Translations under genes and position numbers: made by a program | NCBI GenBank assembly: GCA_002261195.1 | Contig: MVBO01000139.1 | Location: forward strand, 1 to 39,013 | Source: Bifiguratus adelaidae | Lineage: Eukaryota; Mucoromycota; Endogonomycetes; Endogonales | DNA length: 39,013 bases | Direction of reading: 5' to 3' | Notes under the pieces: model-generated | The model's input: the letters and a program-made list of their open reading frames with translations, nothing else | Database searches by the model: none | What the model was told of the DNA's origin: nothing | Part shown: piece by piece, positions 1 through 11,200 of the stretch | Layout of the letters: the number at the start of each line of letters is the position of its first letter | How positions within the stretch are numbered: position 1 is the stretch's first letter

Positions 1-1
1 T

Positions 2-1303
2 GGATTCACGGATCAGCCCGAACAAAGTGAAGACTGTCTGCTTTTGAATGTTCAGGTTCCGCACAACCCTGCATCTTCAAGCCTTCCTGTCTTTGTGGAA
101 ATCCATGGCGGTGGCTATACGGCCGGAAACGCCGAGGCTGTCCCGGGCGACGCTCTTGTCCACCGTGCGAATGGAACAATGATCTTTGTCGGCATTCAGT
201 ATCGATTGGGTCTCCTTGGCTTCCTCGCCAGTGCCGAGGTCAGGGATAACGGCATTCTCAATGCGGGTCTTGTGGACCAACGTATGGCGCTCGAGTGGGT
301 ACAACGACATATCAGCGCATTCGGAGGCGATCCCGACCGGGTCACCATTGCTGGCGAGTCAGCTGGCGGTGGCAGCGTAAGCTATCAATTGATGGCCTAT
401 GGTGGAGCTGGTGTAGCCCCATTCCGTGCGGCTATCCCCGAACTTCCATGGTGGCAGCCGCTTAAGAATGACACGCTGTCGCAAACCAATTACGAACGCA
501 TCCTCCACAATACGAGTTGCACCGATTTGGAGTGTTTGCGAAGAATACCAAGTGATCAAATCATCACTCTGACGCAAAACTCTATCGGCAATAGTTACCC
601 TGACGCTGCAGGCAACTTTGGACAATACGCAACTGGCGATTTCGTGTTTGGACCCGTAGTGGATGGAAGCTTCATCAAAGGATTACCCACAGCCGAATTC
701 AAGGCCGGCCGCTTTTATCACGTACCCATCTTGACCAACCATGAATCGGCCGAAGGTGACTCGTTCACGAATCTTAACGAGACAGAAGCCGAGTTTCCCG
801 GTGATTTACAACGCATCTTTAATACCCCAAGCAAAGATTTCCTGGCCACACTTCTCAATGACCTTTATCCACGTAACGAATACGCAAGCGTAGGCAAGCA
901 ACGATCTGCTATCTTTGGAAACCTTTATGTATGCTGTCCAACGCTCGCCATTGCCTCTAGTGCCAGTCAATGGGGAAATAATCAGTCGGCCATCTTCAAA
1001 TTCAACAGTTCGGCCGATGGTGGAGGCCACGGCACGATTGGTGCTTATGTGTACTCGGCCGATATCAATGGTCCTTACCCTAACGCAACACTGGCTGCCA
1101 TTCTGCAAAGTTACTATATCTCCTTTACTAAATATCTCGATCCCAATCCGGGTCGCCTTGAGGGTGCACCCTTCTTCCCTTCGTACTCGGACGCACAACA
1201 GATTCTTCAAGTATCTGACGCGGATATTGTTGTTGGAGCGGACGCGGATCGTGGAGCAAAATGTTACTTTTATGAAGCGAATCCGTATACGACGAGAAAT
1301 TAG
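2..1303 (+). CDS. Type-B carboxylesterase/lipase, 5' partial
   Basis: This is an alpha/beta-hydrolase of the type-B carboxylesterase family, which hydrolyses carboxylic esters or lipids and is often secreted in fungi. The reading frame is open from base 2, so the start and any signal peptide lie outside the window. It begins with the family's SEDCLLLNV motif and continues with the oxyanion-hole HGGG. The nucleophile elbow is GESAGGG, with the serine codon at 359-361. A downstream NHESAEG segment is the likely acidic residue and GGGHG the likely catalytic histidine, so the triad looks complete. The visible part is 433 residues in one exon, about four fifths of a typical 540-residue enzyme. A decayed second copy lies about 1 kb downstream. 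Substrate cannot be predicted from sequence. Confidence 0.93.
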   Translation, partial: GFTDQPEQSEDCLLLNVQVPHNPASSSLPVFVEIHGGGYTAGNAEAVPGDALVHRANGTMIFVGIQYRLGLLGFLASAEVRDNGILNAGLVDQRMALEWVQRHISAFGGDPDRVTIAGESAGGGSVSYQLMAYGGAGVAPFRAAIPELPWWQPLKNDTLSQTNYERILHNTSCTDLECLRRIPSDQIITLTQNSIGNSYPDAAGNFGQYATGDFVFGPVVDGSFIKGLPTAEFKAGRFYHVPILTNHESAEGDSFTNLNETEAEFPGDLQRIFNTPSKDFLATLLNDLYPRNEYASVGKQRSAIFGNLYVCCPTLAIASSASQWGNNQSAIFKFNSSADGGGHGTIGAYVYSADINGPYPNATLAAILQSYYISFTKYLDPNPGRLEGAPFFPSYSDAQQILQVSDADIVVGADADRGAKCYFYEANPYTTRN

Positions 1304-1433
1304 TCTTCTTGATGTTATTGTTATGTGTAGGCCAGCATCATTCTTCACTTTGTCCATCATAGGGTAACATATACTGATTCTATGTCTATCGCTTTCAGCT
1401 GAGGCATTAAACAATGACTGAATGCGATAAAGA

Positions 1434-1551
1434 ATGAATGCCATCATTAAACATCGTAAGTCTTCCAATCGTTGTTAGAACATCGCGGATAATGGCTTTC
1501 TGAGAGGATGTGCAAATCGAGGGTGCCTTTGATCAGCTTTTGCGCATGTTG
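1434..1551 (-). pseudogene. Relic of the CC2D1-like gene 3' region
   Basis: A stretch of about 100 bp resembles the protein-coding strand of the CC2D1-like gene around 3590-3720. The best-preserved core, about 1489-1530 against 3661-3701, keeps the shared string caaatcgagggtgcc and neighbouring bases with a one-base gap. In the intact gene this segment codes for the GTLDLRILL region after the C2 domain. The copy has indels and no open frame, so it is a dead fragment. It lies between the esterase and the esterase relic, the same relative order as the intact gene downstream, which suggests it arrived as part of a tandem duplication. Confidence 0.6.
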
Positions 1552-2120
1552 TACTTTATGCCCGAATTGATAACCATACCCAGCCGAGATTTCATTCCCA
1601 TCCTCCGAATAGGCTGTCCGGCGCACAGTAGAAGAGCTTTTTACTTAAAGCCCGAGCGCTTATTGGCGCACCGATCAGATACATCGCGGAGGACGACGCA
1701 GGCGTCTTTCAACACCAGCATAATATTCCCTATCTCAGACAATCGTATCCGCCCTGGGCCTGCCGTAATTCCTTAATGAGCGGCGAATGAGGTGGCCATA
1801 CCCGAGTCTTTCTGAGATGGCTCAATGCTGCTCTGTGACATGATGAACGCTTTGCGCTGATTCGTTATTGTAATGTTCCCAGAAAACAGAACATATTTAA
1901 TCTTGACTGAGCATTGGCACAGAACAATCATTCCGGCGCCGTGATAATCGAGTAAGACACAATCGTCTTCTCACGCTGTATTTTTCCGTCCAGTGTGCCC
2001 AATTCCCCTTCGTAGGGCCAGGTTTTCTATCCAGCATCAAAGGTTATTATCCTACAGCTATAAAAAGCAGTTCTCTCCCGTCGCCATTCTTTTCCATAAT
2101 TGATTTACGTACCATAGCTG
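1552..2120. other. Intergenic stretch without recognisable gene
   Basis: No open frame with recognisable homology is visible on either strand. Frames of up to 88 codons exist (for example near 1510-1776), but their translations are of random-looking composition. Apart from a TATA-like box near the end and possible further decayed duplication sequence, I see nothing here. Confidence 0.5.
2059..2067 (+). promoter_or_regulatory. TATA-like box of the decayed esterase copy
   Basis: TATAAAAAG lies about 55 bp before the first ATG (2121) of the esterase relic, a position compatible with a core promoter. It may be a surviving promoter of the duplicate. Function is inferred from sequence and spacing only. 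Confidence 0.35.
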
Positions 2121-2806
2121 ATGCCTTTTGAAGTATCGCGCCGATTTCGCTGTTCCCGGCCTCGGTAATTGCGCAGGCCAATATCATCGCGAAAACCAAT
2201 TGTTGGTTTAGGCAAATACGAGGGCATCTACAATGCTACTAGCGGTATTGACAGTTACTATGGTATTCGCTATGCGGCTAACCCCCGTGTGCAACGCTTC
2301 AGTATTGCGTCAATGATTGAAAGTCACATCAACTATACATCCGAGCCTGTGGATGCCACCAAATTGGCCCGTGATGCCCACTCGCTCCACCGCTACGTGC
2401 TCCATCGAGCAATCCCCCCCCCCCCGAGTGTTCTGCCTGCTGTTGAATGTGCTCGTGCTGCACAACCCTGCATCCTCAAGTCTTCCCGTCTTTGTGGAAG
2501 TCCATGGCGGTGGCTATTCGGCCGGAAAACGCAGAGGCTGTCCCGGGCGACGCTCTTGTCCACCATTCGAATGGACCGATGATTTTTGTAAGCATTCAAA
2601 ATCGATTGGATCTCCATGGCTTCTTCGCCAGTGCCGAGGTCAGGGATAATGGCATTCTTAATGCGGGTGTTGTGGACCAACGTATGGCGCTCGAGCGGGT
2701 ACAACGACATATCAGTGCATTCGGAGAAGACCCCAATAAAGTCACCATTGCTGGAGAGTCGGCCGGTGGGGGTAGTGTACGCTATCAATACAGGACTAGA
2801 AATTAG
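2121..2806 (+). pseudogene. Decayed second copy of the carboxylesterase
   Basis: Three pieces of a type-B carboxylesterase follow in order. The N-terminal GKYEGIYNATSG and YYGIRYAANP are in one frame, the HNPASSSLPVFVEVHGGG piece is in another, and a third frame runs from NAEAVPGD to GESAGGGSV. DNA identity to the upstream gene over the 2459-2785 part is roughly 88-90% by eye. Frame changes occur around a 12-C run at 2414-2425 and near 2525. After the nucleophile elbow the copy jumps directly to the final TRN and stop, so about 0.9 kb of coding sequence, including the acid and histidine of the triad, is missing. It cannot make an active enzyme. It is a host gene duplicate, not a mobile element. 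Confidence 0.88.
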
Positions 2807-2908
2807 CTTGATATTGGCCAGAATGATCCCCCCTGCTCATATCTGTGTGATTTATCTCCATCGCTCTTAGCATATGATCTACAGTAATCCCACACCTCGC
2901 TGCCGTGG

Positions 2909-5900
2909 CTACGCGTCAGGTTCCTGTACTTGCGCCTGTTTTACCTCGTCCACCTCCTCCTGCATAATCTTTCGTCGCTTCATCGCCCTGGCGGCTAACT
3001 CCAAGTTGCCGGCCTTTTTGAATAACAGCGCAAGTTGAATGTCGCGAGCTATCCGCGATTCTACTTGACGCAGATAGGCGTCCATGGTCAATTGACCAGT
3101 TTGCACTTGAATGACGAGAAGGTTGATCTTGATATCCAACGCTTGTTTGCGATCCGCTATCTCTTCAGGAACCGGTAGAGACTTTGATGTGCATGCAGCG
3201 ATCTGAGCATCAACCAAGCCAACCTCGTGCTCTAGCACCATATTGGATACCAGACTATCGACGCTGAATAGATAGTCAATACCAAAGTTTCATTGTGCAA
3301 GTTATCGAACATACCTATTGAACTCTTCAATGGCGCTCTCCAAGTCGTTTTTTGGCTCAACGGTTGAACTAGCACTCGCCGGCTTATTCTGTTGCGATAC
3401 AGGTTCCGGCTGAATGGGTTTTACGGGGCTTGAAGTTGACGGTTTGGTGACCGCCGGGGCAGTTGAGGGGGGATGATTGCTGGCTTCCGATGAACGTGAG
3501 CTTTGAGCAGGAGGCGGCGAAGATGGACTGGACTGTGAGCGTATTGAACTGGCGTGACCTTGCGGTATGAGTTTAGCAGCTTCCAGTAGAGCCTGGATGC
3601 CATTATCGAATTCGTCAATTATAAGCCAGTTTTCCAACTTTTGAGACACATCTTCGCCAGATAATGGCTCTCTAAGCAGGATTCGCAAATCGAGGGTGCC
3701 ACCGGTGCGCTTTCGGTTCGCATCTACCAGCTTCTAGAATATAAGTACCCAGACAAAAAGTAGGGGTCCTATATACCGCAACCTTACCTCACTGGAGACC
3801 TCTATGGAGCTTCGCGACTGCAGCCCATCCAACTCCACCGCAACTTTACCCAGGAAGACGGGACGACGGAAAAATCCATATGAATATGCGTTGTGGAAGA
3901 CACTAAATGTCGCTTTCTTGCGTTGTATATATCGGTGGAAAGCTCGGTTATTTCTATTGATGGGCATAGAGCAACGGTAATTGAAGACTAGAAAGGTCAG
4001 TAATGGATCATATGCCAGGAAAACTGTTGAGCCTACCTGCGTTGGGTCCTCTCGCAGCAACTCGCGTTTCACCTTTGCCAAGGGATGCCTGCGGGGAGCC
4101 TTCAGGTGGCCAACCGCCCATGTCAAAAGTAACGAAAGCCTCAACATCTTTCCCAGGAACCTCGAGGATACCTAAACCAGTAGCCTTCGTTATCTCCACA
4201 ATCATCTCATTCAAGGCCACATCAGCATGTATCGTCTTGTAACGATATGAGGCCGCTTGATAATGGAATTGGGGTAGACTCTTTCTGTGTGCTTCCATGG
4301 ATGCGAGAGTAGCAAGATTTGCTGAGAAGGTGTTCATCAAAGCTTTGTAAGGTGACTCTCCTGTATAGGTGCCAGTTCGGCGTTCTTGCAAACTGAGATT
4401 GTGACAGACATCTTTCTGGCGTTCCAATTGCTGTGCGAGTCCTTCGAAAGTCTGAGCCTAACACGCCACAGATTAGCATTGCGGTCATATTATGATTACT
4501 CATTGCTTGCTCACGACTCACCCCTTGCATAAGATCCAAAGCATCCGGTTCTTTCACTGTCTTGGGCTGTTCGGCCGGACCACTCAGATCCATGTTAGGC
4601 GAGGTAGGCAAGAGGGATTTGAGTTGACTGTAAGTCTTGCCATGTACGGATGAGTCTTTGTTTCGAATCCTGATCGTGAGGTCCAGAAGACGACGAGACA
4701 TGGCCACCATTTCTTTGGCCGCCGAGAGATTGCCGATTTTTTTGTAATGTATGGCTGCGCTTTTATAGTCTTGTTGTAGCCTTAGAATTTCGTTTGTGAG
4801 TTCAGTCTCCTCTTTCGGAGACAAAGCAGTTGATTCTTCAGCAACCTTGGGTGGGGAAGAAGGTGGCTCCTCGTCAACACTGGCCGTGTTGACAACTGAG
4901 CTGACGGTTTCCGCGAGATCGTGAGAAGGCGATGATTCAGAGTTGCGAGATTGTTCAGGTACCGGCGTAATGCTTGGCTGCTTGCCATCGAGCACTTCTG
5001 CCTTTGCATCTTCCGCTGGCGGAATTGGCGAATTCTCATGCGCCGGCACTGGTTTCGCCTGTACTTGAGCTGCTGCAATCTCATCTCGCCGAACCTGAAG
5101 TTGTTTGCTTTTGCGATACATTTCTAAAGCTTTTACCAGATCATCGCTCTTCTTGTATACGACTGCAGACGTCTTGTAATCCTTGATATATTGATCTAAT
5201 ATGTTGAGATTCGTTTCTGTCATTTTACTATCGAAATCATCATTGTCAACGGGAATCTCCGAATTGTGAGGTGATGCTTGTGGCGGTGTTGTCTTTGGTT
5301 GAGGGGATTCCGGGGACGTGTCGGGTCGAGTTTGTGGGAGATGCTCTTCTGGTTGCATTGCGGCAGGTACATGTGTAGCAGAAGTCGGGTAATTGGCCCA
5401 TACATTGTCGTTTGACGATGGAGGCGGCATAACGGTAGTGTCAGATACTTTCATATCATCCGTGTTGTCTCCACCCCATGTAAGATCATCTTCATGCGTG
5501 TCATTTTGTGTAGAATGATCTTGGCTTTGCGGCGTTGGCTCAGCTCTATTCGCATCATATTGACTTTGTGAGAGATGACTTTCTACTGATTCATCCAACA
5601 GCATATTTGTAGCTCGCTCTATATCGCCGTCAGCCATTCTTAAAGCCGCTCGGCTTTGTTCTTCGTTAAAGCCCATGGAAGATAGTTGTGACACCTCTTC
5701 TGCGGGCTCATTCCAGGTAGATGGTTGTAAAGCAGCATTAGTTGTCTCGTGTATGGGATGCGTATTGCTCGACGCAGGTGGGATGGCTGGATGAGCTTGC
5801 GTATGCTGTTCAGGCTCTGAATCCGCTACATTTCCTAGACCTTGAAGCTGTGCCTGAGGCGAAACGATGTTAGACCGCATAGGTCGGCGTACAAAGTTAC

Positions 5901-6284
5901 ATACGCACCAATAGAGTAGGATCGTTCAAGTCCTCTTCGCTAACCTCAATGTTATCCATGTCCACGTCCTCGGAGCTTGCAAGACGAGCGTATGCGTCAA
6001 GGTCAACAGCCGCACTGGCACGCTTCGGTGCCTGCCTCGGTTTTGGACTGGATACCGTAAGACACGCTAGCTCACGCTAAAGAGAATGACCGCCGTGTGA
6101 GTTACCGTTGCCTCGACCTTACAGTTGTACATACCAAAAGTTCCGGGTCTTCCAGTTCATCGTCTCCGAATGTAACACCATCGAAGCTGTCATAGTCTTC
6201 GTTCAGTAGTGCGTTAAAGTCGCCTATAGGCTTCCGTTGTATGGAGCTTCTTGGCGGCGCAGAACGCGGCTTGTAACCAAACAT
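2909..6284 (-). CDS. CC2D1/Lgd-like protein with UBA, DM14 and C2 domains
   Basis: Exons (read on the minus strand) are 6284-6135, 6076-5909, 5853-4522, 4457-4037, 3987-3788, 3733-3315 and 3254-2909, giving 1011 residues. Animal CC2D1/Lgd proteins bind ESCRT-III Snf7/CHMP4 and act in endosomal sorting. Here two N-terminal DPELLREL/DPTLLAQL motifs are followed by a UBA domain at about residues 157-195 (core SSMGFNEEQSRAALR). Two DM14-like helical repeats lie near 320-360 and 455-500 (DYKTSAVVYKK, DYKSAAIHYKK). A C2 domain at about 625-780 contains KDVEAFVTFDM and INRNNRAFHRYIQRKK. The C-terminal helical region matches the family. Splice phases agree at every junction. The UBA is not part of the animal architecture I know. 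The start is the ATG giving MFGYKPRS, 47 bp from the divergent CSA start. Confidence 0.88.
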
Positions 6285-6331
6285 AAAGTCACACTATTCC
6301 ATTGTTTCTCGCCTTTTGTCTCTCTTGCTGC
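6285..6331. promoter_or_regulatory. 47-bp divergent spacer, CC2D1-like / CSA
   Basis: Only 47 bp separate the start codons of two divergently transcribed genes. Both 5' UTRs and core promoters must be extremely short, or they overlap the opposite coding sequence. No TATA box is visible in the spacer. Confidence 0.6.
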
Positions 6332-7901
6332 ATGAACCACTTTTTGGCAGCAAGAGAGGTTGGCCTTGACTCTCCTGCCGTACTCAGGTCTGCTGTAGTC
6401 ACCAGGAGAACCTTCTCTGTTGACTTGGCAGCAAGCAAAGAAGTCGTCCGCATTCACCGGGGACCAGTGTCTTCGCTTGCCATTGAGAAGATTGACGAGC
6501 GATAGTAAGTGTTTATGGCCAGAAGGGTGTCTGCACCTCTGACGAGTAGTATACTAGTATACTATCTGGTGGTGCTGATTCATCCATTCATATCTATGAC
6601 TTGTGGGGTGAGAAGACGGAAATCAAGACCAAGATACGGCCGGTAGCCTCGGTGTCCAGGTGCGTTGTTCCCTTCCCTTGATATTGAGCGAGACTCATCA
6701 ATGACATTGCAGACGATTTGGCCACAAGTTTGGGATCAGCGGTGTATCATGGTATCCCTTTGATACTGGCATGTTCATCAGCTCATCTTTTGACAATACC
6801 ATTAAGATCTGGGATACAAACTCCTTGCAGGTACGTGCACTGCTCCATGTTGCCGACACCCTCTAAACAGATTCTATCGTAGGACGCTTGTCTATTTGAT
6901 CTTGAAGCAAAGGTGTACAGTCATGCCATATCGCCCATTGCGTCTCATTGCCTCGTAGCCTGTAGGTTTGCGTCAGAGGCAAGGACATCTGAGAGCTAAT
7001 TGATTTCTCTAGGTGCATCCGCAGATCCTCGCATAAGACTGTGTGATCTTCGAACGGGTGCATTCACTCATTCGCTACCAGGGCATCGAGGCACTGTTAT
7101 GGCCGTGCAATGGTCACCTCGATACGAGCATCTATTGGCAACGGGAGGGTAATTGGCAATCTTCACTTGTGAGATTTTGCCTAAAACTTCTCCACAGATC
7201 AGATCATACCTTGAGATTGTGGGATATACGACGATCTGCATCTTGCCTGGTCGCGTTGGACCAACACAACAATTGTATGTAACAATGTTCGTTCCTTTTT
7301 CGTAGCCAAAATTGGCTGAAGCTTTTCTTCTGCAGATCAAGATCCTACGTCGCCAAATAATCTAGCCCACAATGGTATTGTCAACGGATTGGCCTTTAGC
7401 GACGATGGCCTGCTGCTCATATCTACTGGGCACGATGAGAGGATCAGGTTGTGGGACACAATGACGGCCCAAAATACGCTTATCAATTACGGTCAGATGC
7501 TACGGAACAAGTATAAGAACAATCTTACCCCGGTATTTGCGTCTTCTATTTGTTCACCTCCCATATTCTTTCATCCAAGTGATGATAATCAAGTACTCTT
7601 GTTTGGAGTGTTTGATGGCAAACTTCACAAAAGGTTGCAAGGTTCTTATGAACGGATTGCCTGTATTGCCTGGAGAGAGCGTGCAGAGGTATATTGGCCT
7701 ATCTTTCATGATTCAATGGCTGAAACGAACGGCAGGAATTATACTCGGGATCCATTGATCACGAGATCCTCGTGTGGTCACCGTCAGAAGACGAATTGAC
7801 CGAGACAAAGCCTCTGGTAAGTGTTTCCACGGAAATACCAGCAGATACACGAATTAACGATTTCAAAGGCCGAACAAGACACATGGAGCGATGACGATTA
7901 A
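6332..7901 (+). CDS. Cockayne syndrome A (ERCC8/CSA) WD40 protein
   Basis: CSA is the substrate receptor of a CUL4-DDB1 ubiquitin ligase used in transcription-coupled repair. Nine exons (6332-6504, 6558-6659, 6713-6830, 6883-6961, 7013-7148, 7198-7274, 7336-7688, 7736-7816, 7869-7901) give 383 residues, close to the human 396. The N-terminus (FLAAREVGLDSPAVLR) matches the CSA-specific start. WD40 blades follow: RYILSGGADSSIHIYD, WYPFDTGMF with DNTIKIWD, SADPRIRLCDLR, GSDHTLRLWDIRR, GHDERIRLWD and GSIDHEILVW. LWDIRR is a WDxR box of the kind that contacts DDB1. The C-terminus is acidic, as in the family. An in-frame non-ATG extension upstream is not used; the ATG at 6332 fits the family start. 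Confidence 0.92.
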
Positions 7902-7939
7902 GGTCCATTATATAACAGCAAGCGATGACCAACACTTAG

Positions 7940-8278
7940 TACCTAGGCATTAACCGACCAAAGCCGTCTTCACTCTACAAGGGGCTCAGATACCTGCAGC
8001 ACTTTACGCGTGCGAAGCTTAGTCAATTAGCGAAGGCCGACGACATGGAGTATTGAGAGGGCACACGTAGTCAAGCGATACATTGGCCAAGTAAGCCAAC
8101 CCTAGTGCCAATAACTCTAGATGTAGACGTTGATGCATGGACACGTCAAACGATGGAAAATGAATTAAATAGTGGGGATTTTCCGTGGTCCGTTCGATGT
8201 CCAAAAGTCTTTTCACTGTTAACAGCCAGACATGACGATAAGGTGATTAAGCTCTACGGGAATCAAGACGATGAATAG
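7940..8278 (+). other. Unexplained open frame upstream of MED12
   Basis: The 369 bp between CSA and MED12 hold one frame that reads as plausible protein for 38 codons (from YLGINRPKPSS to ADDMEY), meets one TGA at 8054-8056, then runs another 73 codons to a TAG at 8276. It starts right after an AG (7938-7939) that could be a splice acceptor. The second part contains an ATG at 8151 that would make a 42-codon upstream ORF, and its stop overlaps the MED12 start region. I recognise no family. It could be a small gene with an intron I cannot place, a uORF controlling MED12, or chance. Composition (many charged and aliphatic residues, few repeats) is coding-like, but the internal stop argues against a simple gene. 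Confidence 0.3.
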
Positions 8279-11200
8279 CAATCGATACGCTGGTAAATAG
8301 GGCCGATCGCGCAAGGAAACGGACTGTCACGCTGATAAGGTTCCTCTTAGGTGTCACAAGCATAGGGCGACAGAGTTCGTCGGCAACGCCGAATGTCGCA
8401 AGTCTTACTGCGTCCTCGACTACTCCAAGCACGGCTTCACCTTATGGCTCGTCACCTTCACCTGGGCAGGGCTCATTTGGAAATTACCCCCATGGGAAAG
8501 CCAACGGAATTCGCGTTCTACGCAAGTATACCATGCAGTTACCCAAGCGGCCGGCTCTACATTCCTCTATGGATTTTGGTAGGTGGATGCGATATACCAA
8601 TCATGGCCGAAGTGGAGCTCAGATGCGCATCTCCCCAGGGTTTCCGGACATTTTCCCGCAAAAGGCAGATCAAGAGGAAGATCAGTTGTCGGAGAGCAAC
8701 GTGCGCAATGGTTTCTTGGACAAGCCCATCATTCCTGTAAGTTGAGAGTTTCAGCCGCCATTGAGCAGTAACTGGATCATTCACGGCATGTAGTTTGAAC
8801 ACTCTTGTGCGCACGACTCCGTATATAGTCGCTTGTCCGATGAGCCGAAGCTTGCTACAGAAATTGCAAACTTCATGTCTGACATTTTAGTCAGAAAAGA
8901 AGAGTCTAGTCGTATTCAAGGGTGAGTTTGTCACTGAACGTCACGAGAATCCCTTGCAGAGAGCTAATCCTTGAACCAATAGACCGAATGCTTTCAAGAT
9001 CCCGAATCGTTTTACATTAAACGATCAAAAGAAAGAGCAATGGATGCAAGAGCTCGCCAACACAGGTCACATGTTGGCGAAAGTTGCGCGTAATATACCC
9101 CACGGGTAAGTATGGTTGTAAGTTTTGCCACGTGCGTGAACAGCCATTAACATGCCATTGTAGATTTAAAGGCGAGCGCCTACTAGAGGTCTTGACAGCG
9201 AAGCAGGTGCCTTTGGCTCGCGCAGTCTGGTACATCAAGATTGTAGGATTAAGTGAGCTTGTAAGTCTTGATCCAAGATCATGTTTAGCACGCGTTCATT
9301 CTCGACGTTAGCAATCGCAGCGAAATCGACATCCAAACACGAATTACCACACAGTTGAATGGACCTATGTTGTGACGAGATTCTTGACCCGGCAGCTCGA
9401 GCAATTCCAAACGCTCAAGCAAACGTTGAATCAGACACGTCAGGGCCATAAGGCGTCCCAGGAGAAGGCTTTGCAGACTCTGGAAATGTCGCGCAAAAAT
9501 TGGGAATCGCGTTGGTCATACAGGTAATTTAGACCTTCCTCTATTCTCGAGTAGCTTCAGTCGTTCACAAACACCTCTAGCCTACGGCTGGCGAAGTGGC
9601 AATACAACGAAGCGTTGTTAGATCAGAGGACCATGCTAAAATGGGTGATTGATACGTTAGAAAAAGCGCCTTTGCTCGATCAGACGCCGCTGATTTTGAT
9701 GGTACTCAATGACTATATGGCCGAGTATCAACGCAACCGTACTTTGATGAAGCTGGTCATAGAGATAATCTTGAGCAAGCTATCAGCTGTAAGTACGATT
9801 TGCGCATTTTATACTTACTGACCCAAGAATCACAGGTGTCTGAGATATTGCAAGCACAGTCTGGTAATGAAAGCAAAGGGCTCCGACTAGAGAAGTCCTT
9901 GATGTCGGTGCTTCAGGTATTTCGTGAAGGCATGTACATGAAGCGCCGTCTCATCTGATATTGCTAGACTATATTCAGCTCAACACCCGACATGTTCGTA
10001 TCTCCTCGCCTTTGGCATCAGCATTACCCTTTGTTACGCCGCGCTTTGTATGATACAGACATCCAGATTCTTCCATCGAATGATCAACCGGCCGTCCGCA
10101 AGACCATTCAGCAAAATTTCGAATTGATTTCAAAGCGAAACGCAATGTTTTATCACGGTTTAAGACTGCAGAGCAAGGGAACTGTGACCCCTCCGGACTT
10201 GGATGATGACATCAACAACAGCGCCGAAAAATCCATTGTGTTGCAGAAGCTCTATGTTCTGGACACCATATACAGACGTGGATATTGTGGTTCAGGGGGA
10301 GACGCCAGCGTGGTCCTCGACAAATGGATCGGAGATATCAGTTCGGCCCTTTTTGGCACGAAAATATCATCACAAGAGGATTTAGAGCAAGCGGTTGCCA
10401 TTCTTTGCCGTTGGGCTTGCAGTCGGTTGAGGTGGGGCGCCTGGAGACCATTTGTTGTGGCTCCATTGCTTCGACAACATATACAAACATGCGATGCCTG
10501 CAGCAAGCGCAGTGGAGAAGCGCAACACAATTTACAAAATGCGCTAATGAAGTATCTGCATTTTTACAGCGAACAAAGCATGGTCGATGCGCAAGGTAGG
10601 ACATGCGTAGATATGTCGTCCCCTTCTGATCCGCGTGTTGCAGAGAATGAAAATACTATACTCTTATTCGGAGATCTCATTCGACAGCAGATTTTCTCAT
10701 ATCAGGCTTACATTGCACGGCTGATTGCACTTGGCGCGTTGGAAGGCGATCGCCGCCAGCAGCAGGATACCCGAAGGCATCTCAGTATCTTGGAATGCCT
10801 ACCTTTATATCAATCGACTAAACAACAACTAAATCAACGGAACGCAGCTCTGACTGCCAGTGGCAAGAAGACAGACGATGAGCTCAAAATGTATGAGCAC
10901 ATCAAGGAGATGATTCACGCCGAATTCCCGGCGCTCTTTACAGTGTCTGACAAAGCAACAATACCTCACGTGCACGAGCTCAACACCTCTTTGACTAGTA
11001 CACTTTTGAATGCGCCTCGTTTCATACAACTCAAAATATCTCGAGATTTCTTGTTCACGTCTGCCCAGAGTTTCGTGGTGAAGAATGTTCAGTAAGCAGT
11101 CAAATGTCTCATTTGTGATGTAGCAAACTCAACCTTGCGTTTCCTTCAAGGATTGGAGAGGATAATTGGAGAGTAATGACTTCACCTGGTGCTTCTCTCC

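Noticed and set aside
806-1468. 220-codon open frame on the minus strand across the esterase
   Set aside because: It is antisense to a well-supported esterase, has basic repetitive composition and no recognisable domain, and crosses the esterase stop.
2414-2425. 12-C run as a regulatory or slippage element
   Set aside because: It is inside the decayed esterase copy and is best explained as drift or homopolymer error; no sign of selection.
3749-4160. Alternative frame through the C2 domain of the CC2D1-like gene
   Set aside because: The intron 3988-4036 restores a frame that matches the C2 domain on both sides, so the alternative frame is a shadow.
7940-8278. TGA recoding or selenocysteine at 8054
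   Set aside because: TGA acts as a normal stop in other genes here (YPI1, LETM1-like, basic protein), and no SECIS-like element or known selenoprotein match was seen.
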